In this document: positions 30,878 through 38,951 of the stretch, one piece after another
Position numbering within the stretch: position 1 is the stretch's first letter
How the letters are laid out: each line of letters begins with the position of its first letter
NCBI GenBank assembly: GCA_963816795.1
Contig: CAWFLT010000006.1
Span: 434,001-498,000 of the forward strand
Origin: CAWFLT01 sp963816795
GTDB lineage: Bacteria; Acidobacteriota; Vicinamibacteria; Vicinamibacterales; SCN-69-37
Direction of reading: 5' to 3'
Length of the DNA: 64,000 nucleotides
Notes under the pieces: model-generated
What the model saw: the letters and a program-made list of their open reading frames with translations, nothing else
The model's database searches: none
Told to the model about the DNA's origin: nothing
Position numbers and translations under genes: made by a program

Positions 30878-31858
30878 ATGTCTTTCAGTGGTACCGGCAA
30901 AGTCTGGATGAACGGCAAGATCGTCGACTGGGCCAACGCGAACATCCATATCGCGTCGCACGTCGTCCACTATGCTTCGGCCGTCTTCGAAGGCATCCGC
31001 AGTTACAAGACCGAGTCTGGCTCGGCGGTATTCCGCCTCGACGCCCACATGCGCCGCATGTACGACTCGGCGCGGATCTATCGCATGGACTACGGCCTGG
31101 ACCGCGAAGCCTTCACGCGCGCGGTCGTCGAGACCATCGAAGCGAACCAGCTCGAAGCGTGCTACATCCGGCCGCTGTTCTACCGCGGCTATCACGCGCT
31201 CGGCGTCAATCCACTGCCCTGTCCGGTCGATGCCGCCATTCTCGTGTGGGAGTGGGGCTCCTACCTGGGCGATAACGTCTTCGACACCGGCGTCGACGTC
31301 TGTGTCAGCTCGTGGCAGCGCAATGCCCCGAATACGACACCGGCGATGGCGAAGTCGGTCGCCAACTACGCCAACTCGGGCTTGATCAAGATGGAGGCCG
31401 CGCTCGGCGGATTCGTCGAGGGCATCGCGCTCGACACGAGCGGCCGGATCAGCGAAGGCAGCGGTCAGAACCTGTTCCTCGTCCGCGATCAGACGATTCT
31501 CACGCCGCCGGTGAGCTCCTCGGTGCTCCAGGGCATCACCCGCGACACGATCCTCACCCTGGCCCGGGACCTCGGAATTGCCGTGCGCGAGCTCGACATG
31601 CCGCGCGAAATGCTCTACGTCGCCGACGAGGCGTTCTTTGTCGGCACCGCCGTCGAGGTGACGCCGATTCGATCGGTCGACAAGATCACCGTCGGCGAAG
31701 GCCGCCGCGGGCCGATCACGACCGCGATTCAGAAGGCGTTCTTCGATTACGTCGCGGGCCGCACACCGGATCGTCACCACTGGCTGACACCGGTGGCGGT
31801 TGCCCCGACGAAAGCGAAGGCGGCCACGGTCGCTTACGAAGCGCCCAGCGTCGTCTAG
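30878..31858 (+). CDS. ilvE: Branched-chain amino acid aminotransferase
   Basis: PLP fold-type IV transaminase that interconverts valine, leucine and isoleucine with their keto acids. It has 326 residues and is intact. Family blocks are HVVHYASAVFEGIRSY near the N-terminus, RPLFYRGYHALGV, the PLP lysine in AMAKSVANYANSG, EGIALDTSGRISEGSGQNLF, and the phosphate-binding region SSVLQGITRD. The last 25 residues (APTKAKAATVAYEAPSVV) are an unremarkable extension. A 51-bp gap separates it from recX. Confidence 0.93.
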   Translation: MSFSGTGKVWMNGKIVDWANANIHIASHVVHYASAVFEGIRSYKTESGSAVFRLDAHMRRMYDSARIYRMDYGLDREAFTRAVVETIEANQLEACYIRPLFYRGYHALGVNPLPCPVDAAILVWEWGSYLGDNVFDTGVDVCVSSWQRNAPNTTPAMAKSVANYANSGLIKMEAALGGFVEGIALDTSGRISEGSGQNLFLVRDQTILTPPVSSSVLQGITRDTILTLARDLGIAVRELDMPREMLYVADEAFFVGTAVEVTPIRSVDKITVGEGRRGPITTAIQKAFFDYVAGRTPDRHHWLTPVAVAPTKAKAATVAYEAPSVV

Positions 31859-31909
31859 ATCACTCGCCGTCCGGGCCGGGCGGGCGGATCCACCGATTCG
31901 GAGCCTGAC

Positions 31910-32440
31910 ATGCCGGTTGACCGGCGTCGAGCGACGCGTTCGCCGCCTCGTTCACAGCCTGACGACGGGACCGATCCGCCAGGCGGCACCGCGCGCGCGG
32001 CGGCTATCGCCATCCTCGGACGACGCGATTACACCGCCGCTGAGCTCCAGGACAAGCTCACAGAGCGCGGCTTCCCTGCCGACGAAATCGCCTCCGCCAT
32101 CGCCAGGCTCGCCGACGAGCAGCTCGTCGACGATCGTCGTCTCGCAACGGCATTTATCCGCACGAGCCTCGGCGTCAAAGGGCGCGGCCGGTACCGCATC
32201 GAGCGCGAGCTCATCGCGCGCGGCGTCGAACGCGCACTCATCCACGAGCTGGTCACCTCGCTCGCACCCGCCGACGAGTCAGCCGCGATCGCCCGCGTCG
32301 TCGCGCGCAAACGCCTGCCGCTGAATCCGACCCCGGCCGAACGCCGCCGCCTCTTCCAACATCTGCTCCGCCGCGGGTTCTCAGCCGACGCGATCGCGAA
32401 GGCGCTCAGGCGACATGGGCACGACGAGCCTGACGAGTAA
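31910..32440 (+). CDS. recX: Regulatory protein RecX
   Basis: Inhibitor of RecA filament growth, built of three-helix repeats. It has 176 residues. After a disordered basic/proline N-terminus come the RecX repeats: AIAILGRRDYTAAELQDKL, a middle repeat with DDRRLATAFIRTSL and GRYRIERELIARGV, and RRRLFQHLLRRGFSADAIAK at the C-terminus. Usually recX follows recA, but recA is not in this window. It lies upstream of alaS, an order seen in several bacteria (recX-alaS), with a double hairpin between. Confidence 0.88.
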   Translation: MPVDRRRATRSPPRSQPDDGTDPPGGTARAAAIAILGRRDYTAAELQDKLTERGFPADEIASAIARLADEQLVDDRRLATAFIRTSLGVKGRGRYRIERELIARGVERALIHELVTSLAPADESAAIARVVARKRLPLNPTPAERRRLFQHLLRRGFSADAIAKALRRHGHDEPDE

Positions 32441-32467
32441 GAGTACGTCTGAAGACTCAGGTGTAGG

Positions 32468-32510
32468 GGCGGGCTTCAGCCCGCCTTGCAGGGCCGGCTG
32501 AAGCCGGCCC
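32468..32510. repeat. Double hairpin between recX and alaS
   Basis: Stems GGCGGGCT/AGCCCGCC (32468-32475, 32478-32485) and GGGCCGGCT/AGCCGGCCC (32491-32499, 32502-32510), then CTCC. It is the second copy of the element at 20142-20185, with the same order, stems and two-base loops; the loops differ (TC, GA here; TT, AA there) while the arms are identical. Confidence 0.75.
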
Positions 32511-32538
32511 CTCCTGTGGGCAGAGTTCTGCCTGACAG

Positions 32539-32544
32539 TACAAT
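32539..32544 (+). promoter_or_regulatory. TACAAT -10-like box before alaS
   Basis: TACAAT ends 9 nt before GTG 32554 and 12 nt before ATG 32557. It lies after the double hairpin, so alaS seems to have its own promoter separate from recX. Confidence 0.5.
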
Positions 32545-32553
32545 GTCCATGTC

Positions 32554-35248
32554 GTGATGACCGCCAATCAAATCCGTCAGTCGTTTCTGGACTACTTCGC
32601 GCGCCACCAGCACAAGATCGTGGCCTCGTCTTCGCTCGTCCCTGCCGACGATCCCACCCTGCTGTTCACGAATGCGGGGATGAATCAGTTCAAGGACCTG
32701 TTTCTCGGCAAGGAACGGCGTGACTATCGGCGGGCGACGACGTCGCAGAAGTGCATGCGGGTCAGCGGCAAACACAACGACCTCGACAACGTCGGGCCGT
32801 CGCTGAGGCATCACACGTTCTTCGAGATGCTCGGAAACTTCTCGTTTGGCGACTACTTCAAGGACCAGGCGATTGGCTTCGCCTGGGAGCTGCTCACCAC
32901 CACGTGGCACCTCGATCCCGATCGGCTGTTCCCGACGGTGTTCAAGGGCGAAGCCGGAATTCCCCGTGACGATGAGGCCTTCGCCCGCTGGACGCAGCTC
33001 GTGCCGGCGTCGCGCATCACCGAGCTTGGCCTGGCCGAGAACTTCTGGCAGATGGGTGACACCGGTCCGTGCGGCCGCTGCTCTGAGATCCACTACTTCC
33101 GCGGCAACGAAATCCCCTGTCCGGAGCCGGTGTGCCTGGGCGTGGAGTGCAGCTGCGAGCGGTACGTCGAGGTCTGGAACAACGTGTTCATGGAGTTCAA
33201 CCGCGCCGAAGGCGGAACCCTGACGCCACTGCCGGCGCCGTCGATCGACACCGGCATGGGGCTCGAACGGATCACCGCGGTGATCCAGGGCAAGCTCTCC
33301 AACTACGACACGGACCTGTTCACCCCGATCCTGTCGGCCATCGGACAGCGCGCCGGCCGCACGTACGCAGCGACGGCTGGCGTCGCCGATCACCCGGATG
33401 TATCGATGCGCGTGATCGCCGACCATCTTCGCGCGATGACGTTCCTCATCGCCGACGGCGTCCTGCCTTCGAACGAATGGCGCGGCTACGTCCTGCGGAA
33501 GATCATGCGGCGCGCCATGCGGCACGGCAAGAAGCTCGGCCTCTCCGATCCGTTTCTGTGCGAGCTGGTCGATGTCGTGGTGGGCGAAATGGGCGGCGCG
33601 TATCCCGAGCTCAACGCCGCACGCGACGCGATCAAGAAGACGGTTCGCGCCGAGGAAGACCGTTTCGACGCCGTGCTGACGTCAGGATTGCCGAAACTCG
33701 AGGCGCTGATCGATCGAACGGTGGCCGCCGGCAGCAAGACCGTGTCTGGAGACGACGTGTTCCGCTTGTACGATTCGCTCGGCGTTCCTCTCGATTTCGC
33801 CGAGGACCTCGCCGGGCAGCGTGGCCTGGCCGTGGACCGATGCCGCCTTCGACCTCGCCATGGAGGGCCAGCGGGAGCGTGCGCGGAGCGGCAGCGATTT
33901 CGTGAAGAAGACCTCCGGCTTCGCCTACGACAGCGAGGCCGAGCAATCTCGCGTCGAGGCGGTGGCCGATCGGTTCGACGGATACAGCCAGACGGTGGTC
34001 GAACAGGCGGCCGTGCAGGCCCTTTTCGACGCCCAGCGCCGCGAAGTGAAGGCGCTCCCCGCAGGTGCCGACGGCTTCGTCGTCCTCGACCGGACGCCGT
34101 TCTATCTCGAGTCCGGCGGCCAGGTGTCCGACACCGGCCGGCTGATGAAGGACGGGATCACGGTGGCCGTGGTGACGGGAATGGTGCGGATTTCGACTGG
34201 CGGGCCGCGGGCGCATCGCGTCACGACGGCGGTCGAGCTGGCGCAGGGACAAGTCGTCACGGCTGAGGTCGCGGCAGATGTCCGTGACTCGACGCGGCGC
34301 AACCACACGGCGACGCACCTCCTGCACGCCGCCCTCCGGCAACGCCTGGGCGGACACGTCCGGCAGGCCGGCTCGCTGGTGGCGCCCGATCGGCTCCGCT
34401 TCGACTTCAGCCACTTCTCGGCGATGACTGACGACGAAAAGCGCGACGTCGAGCGCGTCGTCAACGAGCAGATCTATCGGAACACGACCGTCGACACGCA
34501 GGAGCGATCGACCGAGGAGGCGATGGCGGCCGGCGCGATGGCGCTGTTCGGCGAGAAATACGGCGACAAGGTGCGCGTCGTGTCGATTCCCGAGTTCAGC
34601 CTGGAGCTCTGCGGCGGTACGCACGTGCGCGCGACGGGCGATATCGGGCCGTTCGTCATCACGGAAGAATCCGGCGTCGCCGCCGGCGTCCGGCGGATCG
34701 AGGCGCTGACGGGCGCGGGAGCCGTCGCCCATCTGCAGACGCGCGGAGCGGCCGTGGATCGCGCAATCGGGGCGCTGGGTGTGCCGATCGCCCAGGCGGC
34801 CGAGGCTATCGTTCGCCTGCAGGCCGACGTCAAGCGGCTCGCCCGCGAGAACGACCAGTTGAAGCTGAAGCTGGCGACTGGCGGCGGGCGCGGCGACGAG
34901 GACGACTCGGTCGCTGTCGGCGACGCCAAGCTCGTGACCCGGCGCGTGAGCGGACTCGAGAAGGCGGCGCTGCGCGGCCTGTCCGACTCGCTGCGCGATC
35001 GCCTCAAGCGCGGCGTCGTCGTCCTGGCTGCCGAGAACGATGGGAAAGTGCAGCTCCTCGTCTCCGTCAGCAAGGACCTGACGGATCGGGTGAAGGCAGG
35101 CAACCTCGTCAAAGAGCTCGCGCCGATTGTCGGTGGCGGCGGTGGCGGGAGGCCCGACTTCGCCGAAGCCGGAGGCAAGGACGCGTCGAAGATCGATGCG
35201 TTGCTGGCCCGGGCTCGCGAGCTTGTCGCGTTGGCGCTGGAGACGTAA
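32554..35248 (+). CDS. alaS: Alanyl-tRNA synthetase (one frame change)
   Basis: Charges tRNA-Ala. Start GTG 32554 or ATG 32557. The class II catalytic domain has FTNAGMNQFKDLFLG, QKCMRVSGKHNDLDNVG and HHTFFEMLGNFSFGDYFK. The editing domain carries the zinc motifs NHTATHLLHAALRQ and CGGTHVRATGDIG. The C-Ala region ends with the GGGGGGRPDFAEAGG-type glycine-rich block. A frame change near 33830 (LAGQRGLAVD to AAFDLAMEGQRERA) splits it; both parts are otherwise complete, giving about 897 residues. As the gene is essential, a sequence error is the likely cause. Confidence 0.95.
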
Positions 35249-35263
35249 TCGGCCCGACTGCGC

Positions 35264-35269
35264 TATTAT
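35264..35269 (+). promoter_or_regulatory. TATTAT -10-like box, 6 nt before start
   Basis: TATTAT ends 6 nt before ATG 35276, leaving no room for a ribosome-binding site. It is one of the best-placed leaderless candidates in the window. Confidence 0.5.
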
Positions 35270-35275
35270 TGTCGA

Positions 35276-36190
35276 ATGTCTACACTACGAATTCCTGCTG
35301 CGGTCGCCGTGTTCGTGCTCGCTTTGCACGCGCTGCCCGCCCAGGCCCAATCAGTTCGCGAGCGCGCCGTGGTCTCGGCCCAGTGGCTGGCACAGCACCT
35401 GAACGACAGCGACCTGGTGCTGCTGCATATCGGCGACAAAGCCGGCTACGACGCCAGCCATCTGCCCGGCGCCCGTCACGCCGACCTGAACGTCGACCTG
35501 TCGGTATCGGACCATAGCGGCCGCGGCCTCATGCTCGAGATGCCGCCAGTCGAAACGCTGCGTTCGACGCTCGTGGCGCTCGGCGTCACCAACACGTCCC
35601 GCATCGTCATCTACACCGCGCGGGATTCGGTGCAGACGACGACGCGCGTCTTCTTCACGCTGGATCGCGCTGGTCTCGATCGGGTTTCGATCCTCGACGG
35701 CGGGATGAGCGCCTGGGTGCGGGAGGGCCGGCCGGTGACGACGGCGCCCGCAACCATTCGCCCTGGCTCACTGGCTCAATTGACGGTTCGCCCGCTTGTC
35801 GTCGATGCGGCGTTCGTGCAATCGCACCTCTCGACGCCTGGCTTCGTCGTCATCGACGCCCGCGCCGCTGCCTTCTACGATGGCACGCAGACGGGCGGCG
35901 CCATGGGCGTGTCTCACAAGACGGGCCACATTGCTGGCGCCCGCAGTCTGCCTTTTACGTCCACGCTCACGAGCGAGTGGCTGCTCAAGCCCGCCGGGGA
36001 GTTGCAGGCATTGTTCACCGCCGCCGGCGTGAAGCCTGGCGACACCGTCGTCGCGTATTGCCACATCGGTCAGCAGGCGACGGTGGCGCTCTTCGCGGCC
36101 CGCACGCTCGGCTATCAGGTGCGGCTCTATGACGGATCATTCGAAGACTGGTCGTTGAGGAACCTGCCGGTCGAGACCACCAGGAAATGA
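35276..36190 (+). CDS. Exported two-domain sulfurtransferase (rhodanese / SseA-like)
   Basis: Transfers sulfur from thiosulfate or 3-mercaptopyruvate to a thiol acceptor. The 304 residues begin with a signal peptide ending near HALPAQAQ, so it acts in the periplasm. The first rhodanese domain is inactive-like (DASHLPGARHADLNVDLS, no catalytic Cys loop). The second carries the active loop with Cys about 262 in VAYCHIGQQATVAL, close to the CxxGxx type rather than the CGSGVTA of classical MST. It ends with YDGSFEDWSLRNLPVE. It stands between alaS and a convergent outer-membrane protein gene. Confidence 0.88.
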   Translation: MSTLRIPAAVAVFVLALHALPAQAQSVRERAVVSAQWLAQHLNDSDLVLLHIGDKAGYDASHLPGARHADLNVDLSVSDHSGRGLMLEMPPVETLRSTLVALGVTNTSRIVIYTARDSVQTTTRVFFTLDRAGLDRVSILDGGMSAWVREGRPVTTAPATIRPGSLAQLTVRPLVVDAAFVQSHLSTPGFVVIDARAAAFYDGTQTGGAMGVSHKTGHIAGARSLPFTSTLTSEWLLKPAGELQALFTAAGVKPGDTVVAYCHIGQQATVALFAARTLGYQVRLYDGSFEDWSLRNLPVETTRK

Positions 36191-36230
36191 TCAGCAGGCG
36201 GCTCCGGCCGTCTGATCGCCGCCGTCGCAG

Positions 36231-36860
36231 TTACCAGAACCGATAACCGGCCGTCACCTGGATGACCCTCTGCTTGGCAGAGAACTGCCCGCTGGGGTCC
36301 GCGTAGGCTTCGGACAGGCCGTAGAGGTAGCGGAAGTCGAAGACCAACTTCCCCCGCCACTCGAAGTCGGCGCCGATCGAGACGGCCAATTCATTCGGCT
36401 CCATGATCTCCTTGATGTCATCGGGCGGCTCGATCACCAGTTCTTCAGCTTTGAGCAGACGGCTGTAGACGGCGCCGCCAACCGCGTGAACCCGCCAGCC
36501 GGGCTTACGAAGCGCGGCGTACCGCAACAGCATCGGCACTTCGAGATAGGTCAGCGTGTCCTCGGTGGTCCCCTCGAATCCGATCACCCGCCTCGCGTAC
36601 AGACCCTCGAACTGCAGCGACCATCGTCCCGCGATCGGGAGATTGACGAGGCCGCCCACCACGAACGATGGTTCGGCGTTGTTCGCCAGGATGGTCCGGT
36701 CCGGGTCGAAGGAGAGGCTTGCCAGCGTCACACCGCCCTTGGCGCCGATCGACAGACCGGAGTCGGTTGGCGCCGGAACGAGGGCCGTTTGCGCGGCCGC
36801 CGGCGGCACACTGAGTGCCACCAGCAACAAGGATGTCAAGGTGCGGCGCTGGAATCGCAT
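36231..36860 (-). CDS. Outer-membrane beta-barrel protein (PorT/OmpA-barrel type)
   Basis: The 209 residues start at ATG 36860 (MRFQRRTLTSLLLVALSVPPAAAQ), a clear signal peptide. The rest alternates hydrophobic strands typical of a small eight-stranded barrel: SIGAKGGVTLASLSF, GRWSLQFEGLYARR, YLEVPMLLRYAAL, FDFRYLYGLSEAY and a terminal QVTAGYRFW ending in Trp. No enzymatic motif. Last gene of the M14-M28-TlpA operon, 13 bp after the TlpA-like stop. The open frame extending upstream to 37010 is antisense-like and overlaps tlpA, so is not used. Confidence 0.8.
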   Translation of the reverse strand: MRFQRRTLTSLLLVALSVPPAAAQTALVPAPTDSGLSIGAKGGVTLASLSFDPDRTILANNAEPSFVVGGLVNLPIAGRWSLQFEGLYARRVIGFEGTTEDTLTYLEVPMLLRYAALRKPGWRVHAVGGAVYSRLLKAEELVIEPPDDIKEIMEPNELAVSIGADFEWRGKLVFDFRYLYGLSEAYADPSGQFSAKQRVIQVTAGYRFW

Positions 36861-36873
36861 CGGCCTCCGGTCG

Positions 36874-37374
36874 CTAGAAGAGTTCCTGAATGCGGCGCTC
36901 CCAGGTCGCGGTCGTGGCCACGCCGGGAACGGAGGCGGTGATGCGCCCTTCCGCGTTGATGAAAATCGACATCGGGACCGCGCCGAAGTATCCGAACGCG
37001 GCCAGGACATCGTCCCGCCCCGCGCCGACCAACAGCGGATAATCGACGCTGTACTCCTTCGCGAAGGCGCGGATCTGCTCGGGTGAGTCGTCGATGGAAA
37101 TGCCGACGATCGTCAGGCCCTTGTCCTTGTACTGCTGGTAGAGCGCGACCAGTTGCGGCATCTCGAGCCGGCACGGACCGCACCACGTCGCCCAGAGGTT
37201 CACCACCAACGGCTTGCCGGCGTACCGGGAAAGCTCGACGTCCAGACCGTTCATATCGGACAGCTTGAAATTGAGGTTCGCCTGCGCGCTGCCGTCACCC
37301 GAGCGCATGACCAACGCGGACACGAGCACCAACGCCAGCAAGCCGATCGTCACGCCGACCCACCGCGACTTCAT
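36874..37374 (-). CDS. TlpA/ResA-like membrane-anchored thioredoxin
   Basis: Periplasmic thiol-disulfide oxidoreductase. It has 166 residues with an N-terminal signal anchor (residues 7-23, VGVTIGLLALVLVSALV). The redox motif is WCGPC at 64-68 (VVNLWATWCGPCRLEMP), followed by DDSPEQIRAFAKEY and the cis-Pro loop GAVPMSIFI. It could be a reductant for cytochrome or other exported protein cysteines. Its ATG overlaps the M28 peptidase stop (ATGA), so it is translationally coupled within the peptidase operon. Confidence 0.9.
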   Translation of the reverse strand: MKSRWVGVTIGLLALVLVSALVMRSGDGSAQANLNFKLSDMNGLDVELSRYAGKPLVVNLWATWCGPCRLEMPQLVALYQQYKDKGLTIVGISIDDSPEQIRAFAKEYSVDYPLLVGAGRDDVLAAFGYFGAVPMSIFINAEGRITASVPGVATTATWERRIQELF

Positions 37375-38951
37375 CGGCGGACCGCCGACGGGATCATCTC
37401 GGCGCGGTTGGCCGCATGATAGACGAACGACGCGAGGATCATCGCGTTCTGCCTGAGATCAGCTTCCTTGACTCGCTCAGCGGTATCGGCATTGGTGTGG
37501 TGCTCGCGGACGTCGTAGTCGACGTAGTCCTGGATCGGATTGAAGCCAGGCATCCCGGCCTGTGTGAACGCAAGATGATCCGTGTTTCCGATCCCCTGAC
37601 GGACGTTCTTGAGCGCGCCGTCCTTGTCCTGGAACGGCGCCAGCCACGCGTCGAAGATCGGCTTCACGGCGTCGTTGTTTTCGAGATACCAGCCGTAGAT
37701 CGGCCCCTTGCCCGGATCGATATTGAAGTAGACCGACAGGCGGTCTCGTGCCGGCTTATTGGCATCGCCATCGAGATGAGCCCGCACGTAGGCGCGAGCG
37801 CCGAGCAAGCCCTGCTCTTCGCCGCTCCACAAGGCCAACCGCAACGTTCGTTTGGGGGTGAGCCCCGTGGCCCTGAGGATCCGGAACGCCTCCATGACGA
37901 CGGCGGAGCCGTCGGCGTTGTCGGTCGCGCCGGTCCCAGTGTGCCACGAGTCGAGATGCGCACCGAGCATCACGACCTGATCCTTCAGTACCGGATCGGT
38001 GCCCGGGATCTCGGCCAGGACGTTGTACGAGTTACGATCCTGCTCGAGGAACCGCGACTGCACGTTGACGCGCAGCCGCACCGGAATCTTGCGCTCGAGG
38101 AGCCGCGCGATCAGGTTGTAATGCTCGCCGGCGAGCATGATTTTCGGCAGCGGATCGGCCGGAACATCGCGCCCGCCGGCGAGAAACACCGTGCCGTGCA
38201 TTCCGCGACTCGGCTTGAGCAGCACGGCGGCGCCAGAGGCAGCCATGGCCTGGGCCGCCGTTGGTCCGGCGCCGGCGCCCTGGCGGCCACCGGGGGCGCC
38301 CTGGCGGCCCGCGGCCGGAGTCTGGCCTTGCCGGCCGCCTCGTCCCTCGCCGCCCGCCACCGCGGCGCTCGGCGCCGCCGGAGGCGCATCTGGCTGGAGC
38401 GCAGGCTGCACGCGGTCGGCCGCGATGAAGTTGGTGACGACGGCCCCTTGAATCAAGGCCGCGCCTTTCAAGCCGGCCATCGAGGCAATCTCCGCCGGTG
38501 TCTTGCCGATGACCGAGACGACTGGAACGATCACTTCGCCGGCCGTGGCGGGACTCCACGCCTCGGCATAGCCGAGCAGAGGCATGTACCGCGGCTCGAT
38601 CATCTCGATCGTCAGCTTGTCGAGCGCCCAACCGCGACCGAACTCGAACGGCTCGAGCCGGGCGTTACTGAGCCCCCATCCGCCGAGCGTCTCGCGGGCC
38701 CATTCGGCAGCGCGCTTGTGTTCGGGCGATCCGGTCAAGCGCGGTCCGATTCCGTCCGTCAGCATCGTGAATAGCGGGCCGACCTGAGACCGGTTCTGGG
38801 CCTCGTCGCGGATCTTCGCGTTCGCGGCGTGATCCACAGGCTCACGTGTCTGCATGGCACCGAGCGCGCCGGCCGACAGCGCCACCAGCGCGACCGCCGC
38901 GATGACCGGCGTCGGCCGCGCCCACCTGTCCGAGCGATGATCTCGTCTCAT
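37371..38951 (-). CDS. Secreted M28-family zinc aminopeptidase
   Basis: Dizinc peptidase with an inserted PA-like domain. It has 526 residues from ATG 38951 (MRRDHRSDRWARPTPVIAAV), with a signal sequence. Metal ligands: GAHLDSWHTGTGATDNADG near residue 331, SGEEQGLLGARAYV (Glu pair), FNIDPG, and the C-terminal His in TNADTAERV / REHHTNAD. A Gly/Ala/Gln-rich insertion (near residues 165-210) interrupts the protease-associated domain. The start overlaps the M14 stop by 4 nt and the stop overlaps the TlpA start by 4 nt. Role inferred: final cleavage of peptides outside the cytoplasm. Confidence 0.9.
   Translation of the reverse strand: MRRDHRSDRWARPTPVIAAVALVALSAGALGAMQTREPVDHAANAKIRDEAQNRSQVGPLFTMLTDGIGPRLTGSPEHKRAAEWARETLGGWGLSNARLEPFEFGRGWALDKLTIEMIEPRYMPLLGYAEAWSPATAGEVIVPVVSVIGKTPAEIASMAGLKGAALIQGAVVTNFIAADRVQPALQPDAPPAAPSAAVAGGEGRGGRQGQTPAAGRQGAPGGRQGAGAGPTAAQAMAASGAAVLLKPSRGMHGTVFLAGGRDVPADPLPKIMLAGEHYNLIARLLERKIPVRLRVNVQSRFLEQDRNSYNVLAEIPGTDPVLKDQVVMLGAHLDSWHTGTGATDNADGSAVVMEAFRILRATGLTPKRTLRLALWSGEEQGLLGARAYVRAHLDGDANKPARDRLSVYFNIDPGKGPIYGWYLENNDAVKPIFDAWLAPFQDKDGALKNVRQGIGNTDHLAFTQAGMPGFNPIQDYVDYDVREHHTNADTAERVKEADLRQNAMILASFVYHAANRAEMIPSAVRR

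Noticed and set aside
32554..35248. Two separate AlaS-like proteins (catalytic and editing)
   Set aside because: Some bacteria have free AlaX editing proteins, but here the parts join exactly at a one-base shift with no start signal, so it is a single alaS gene.
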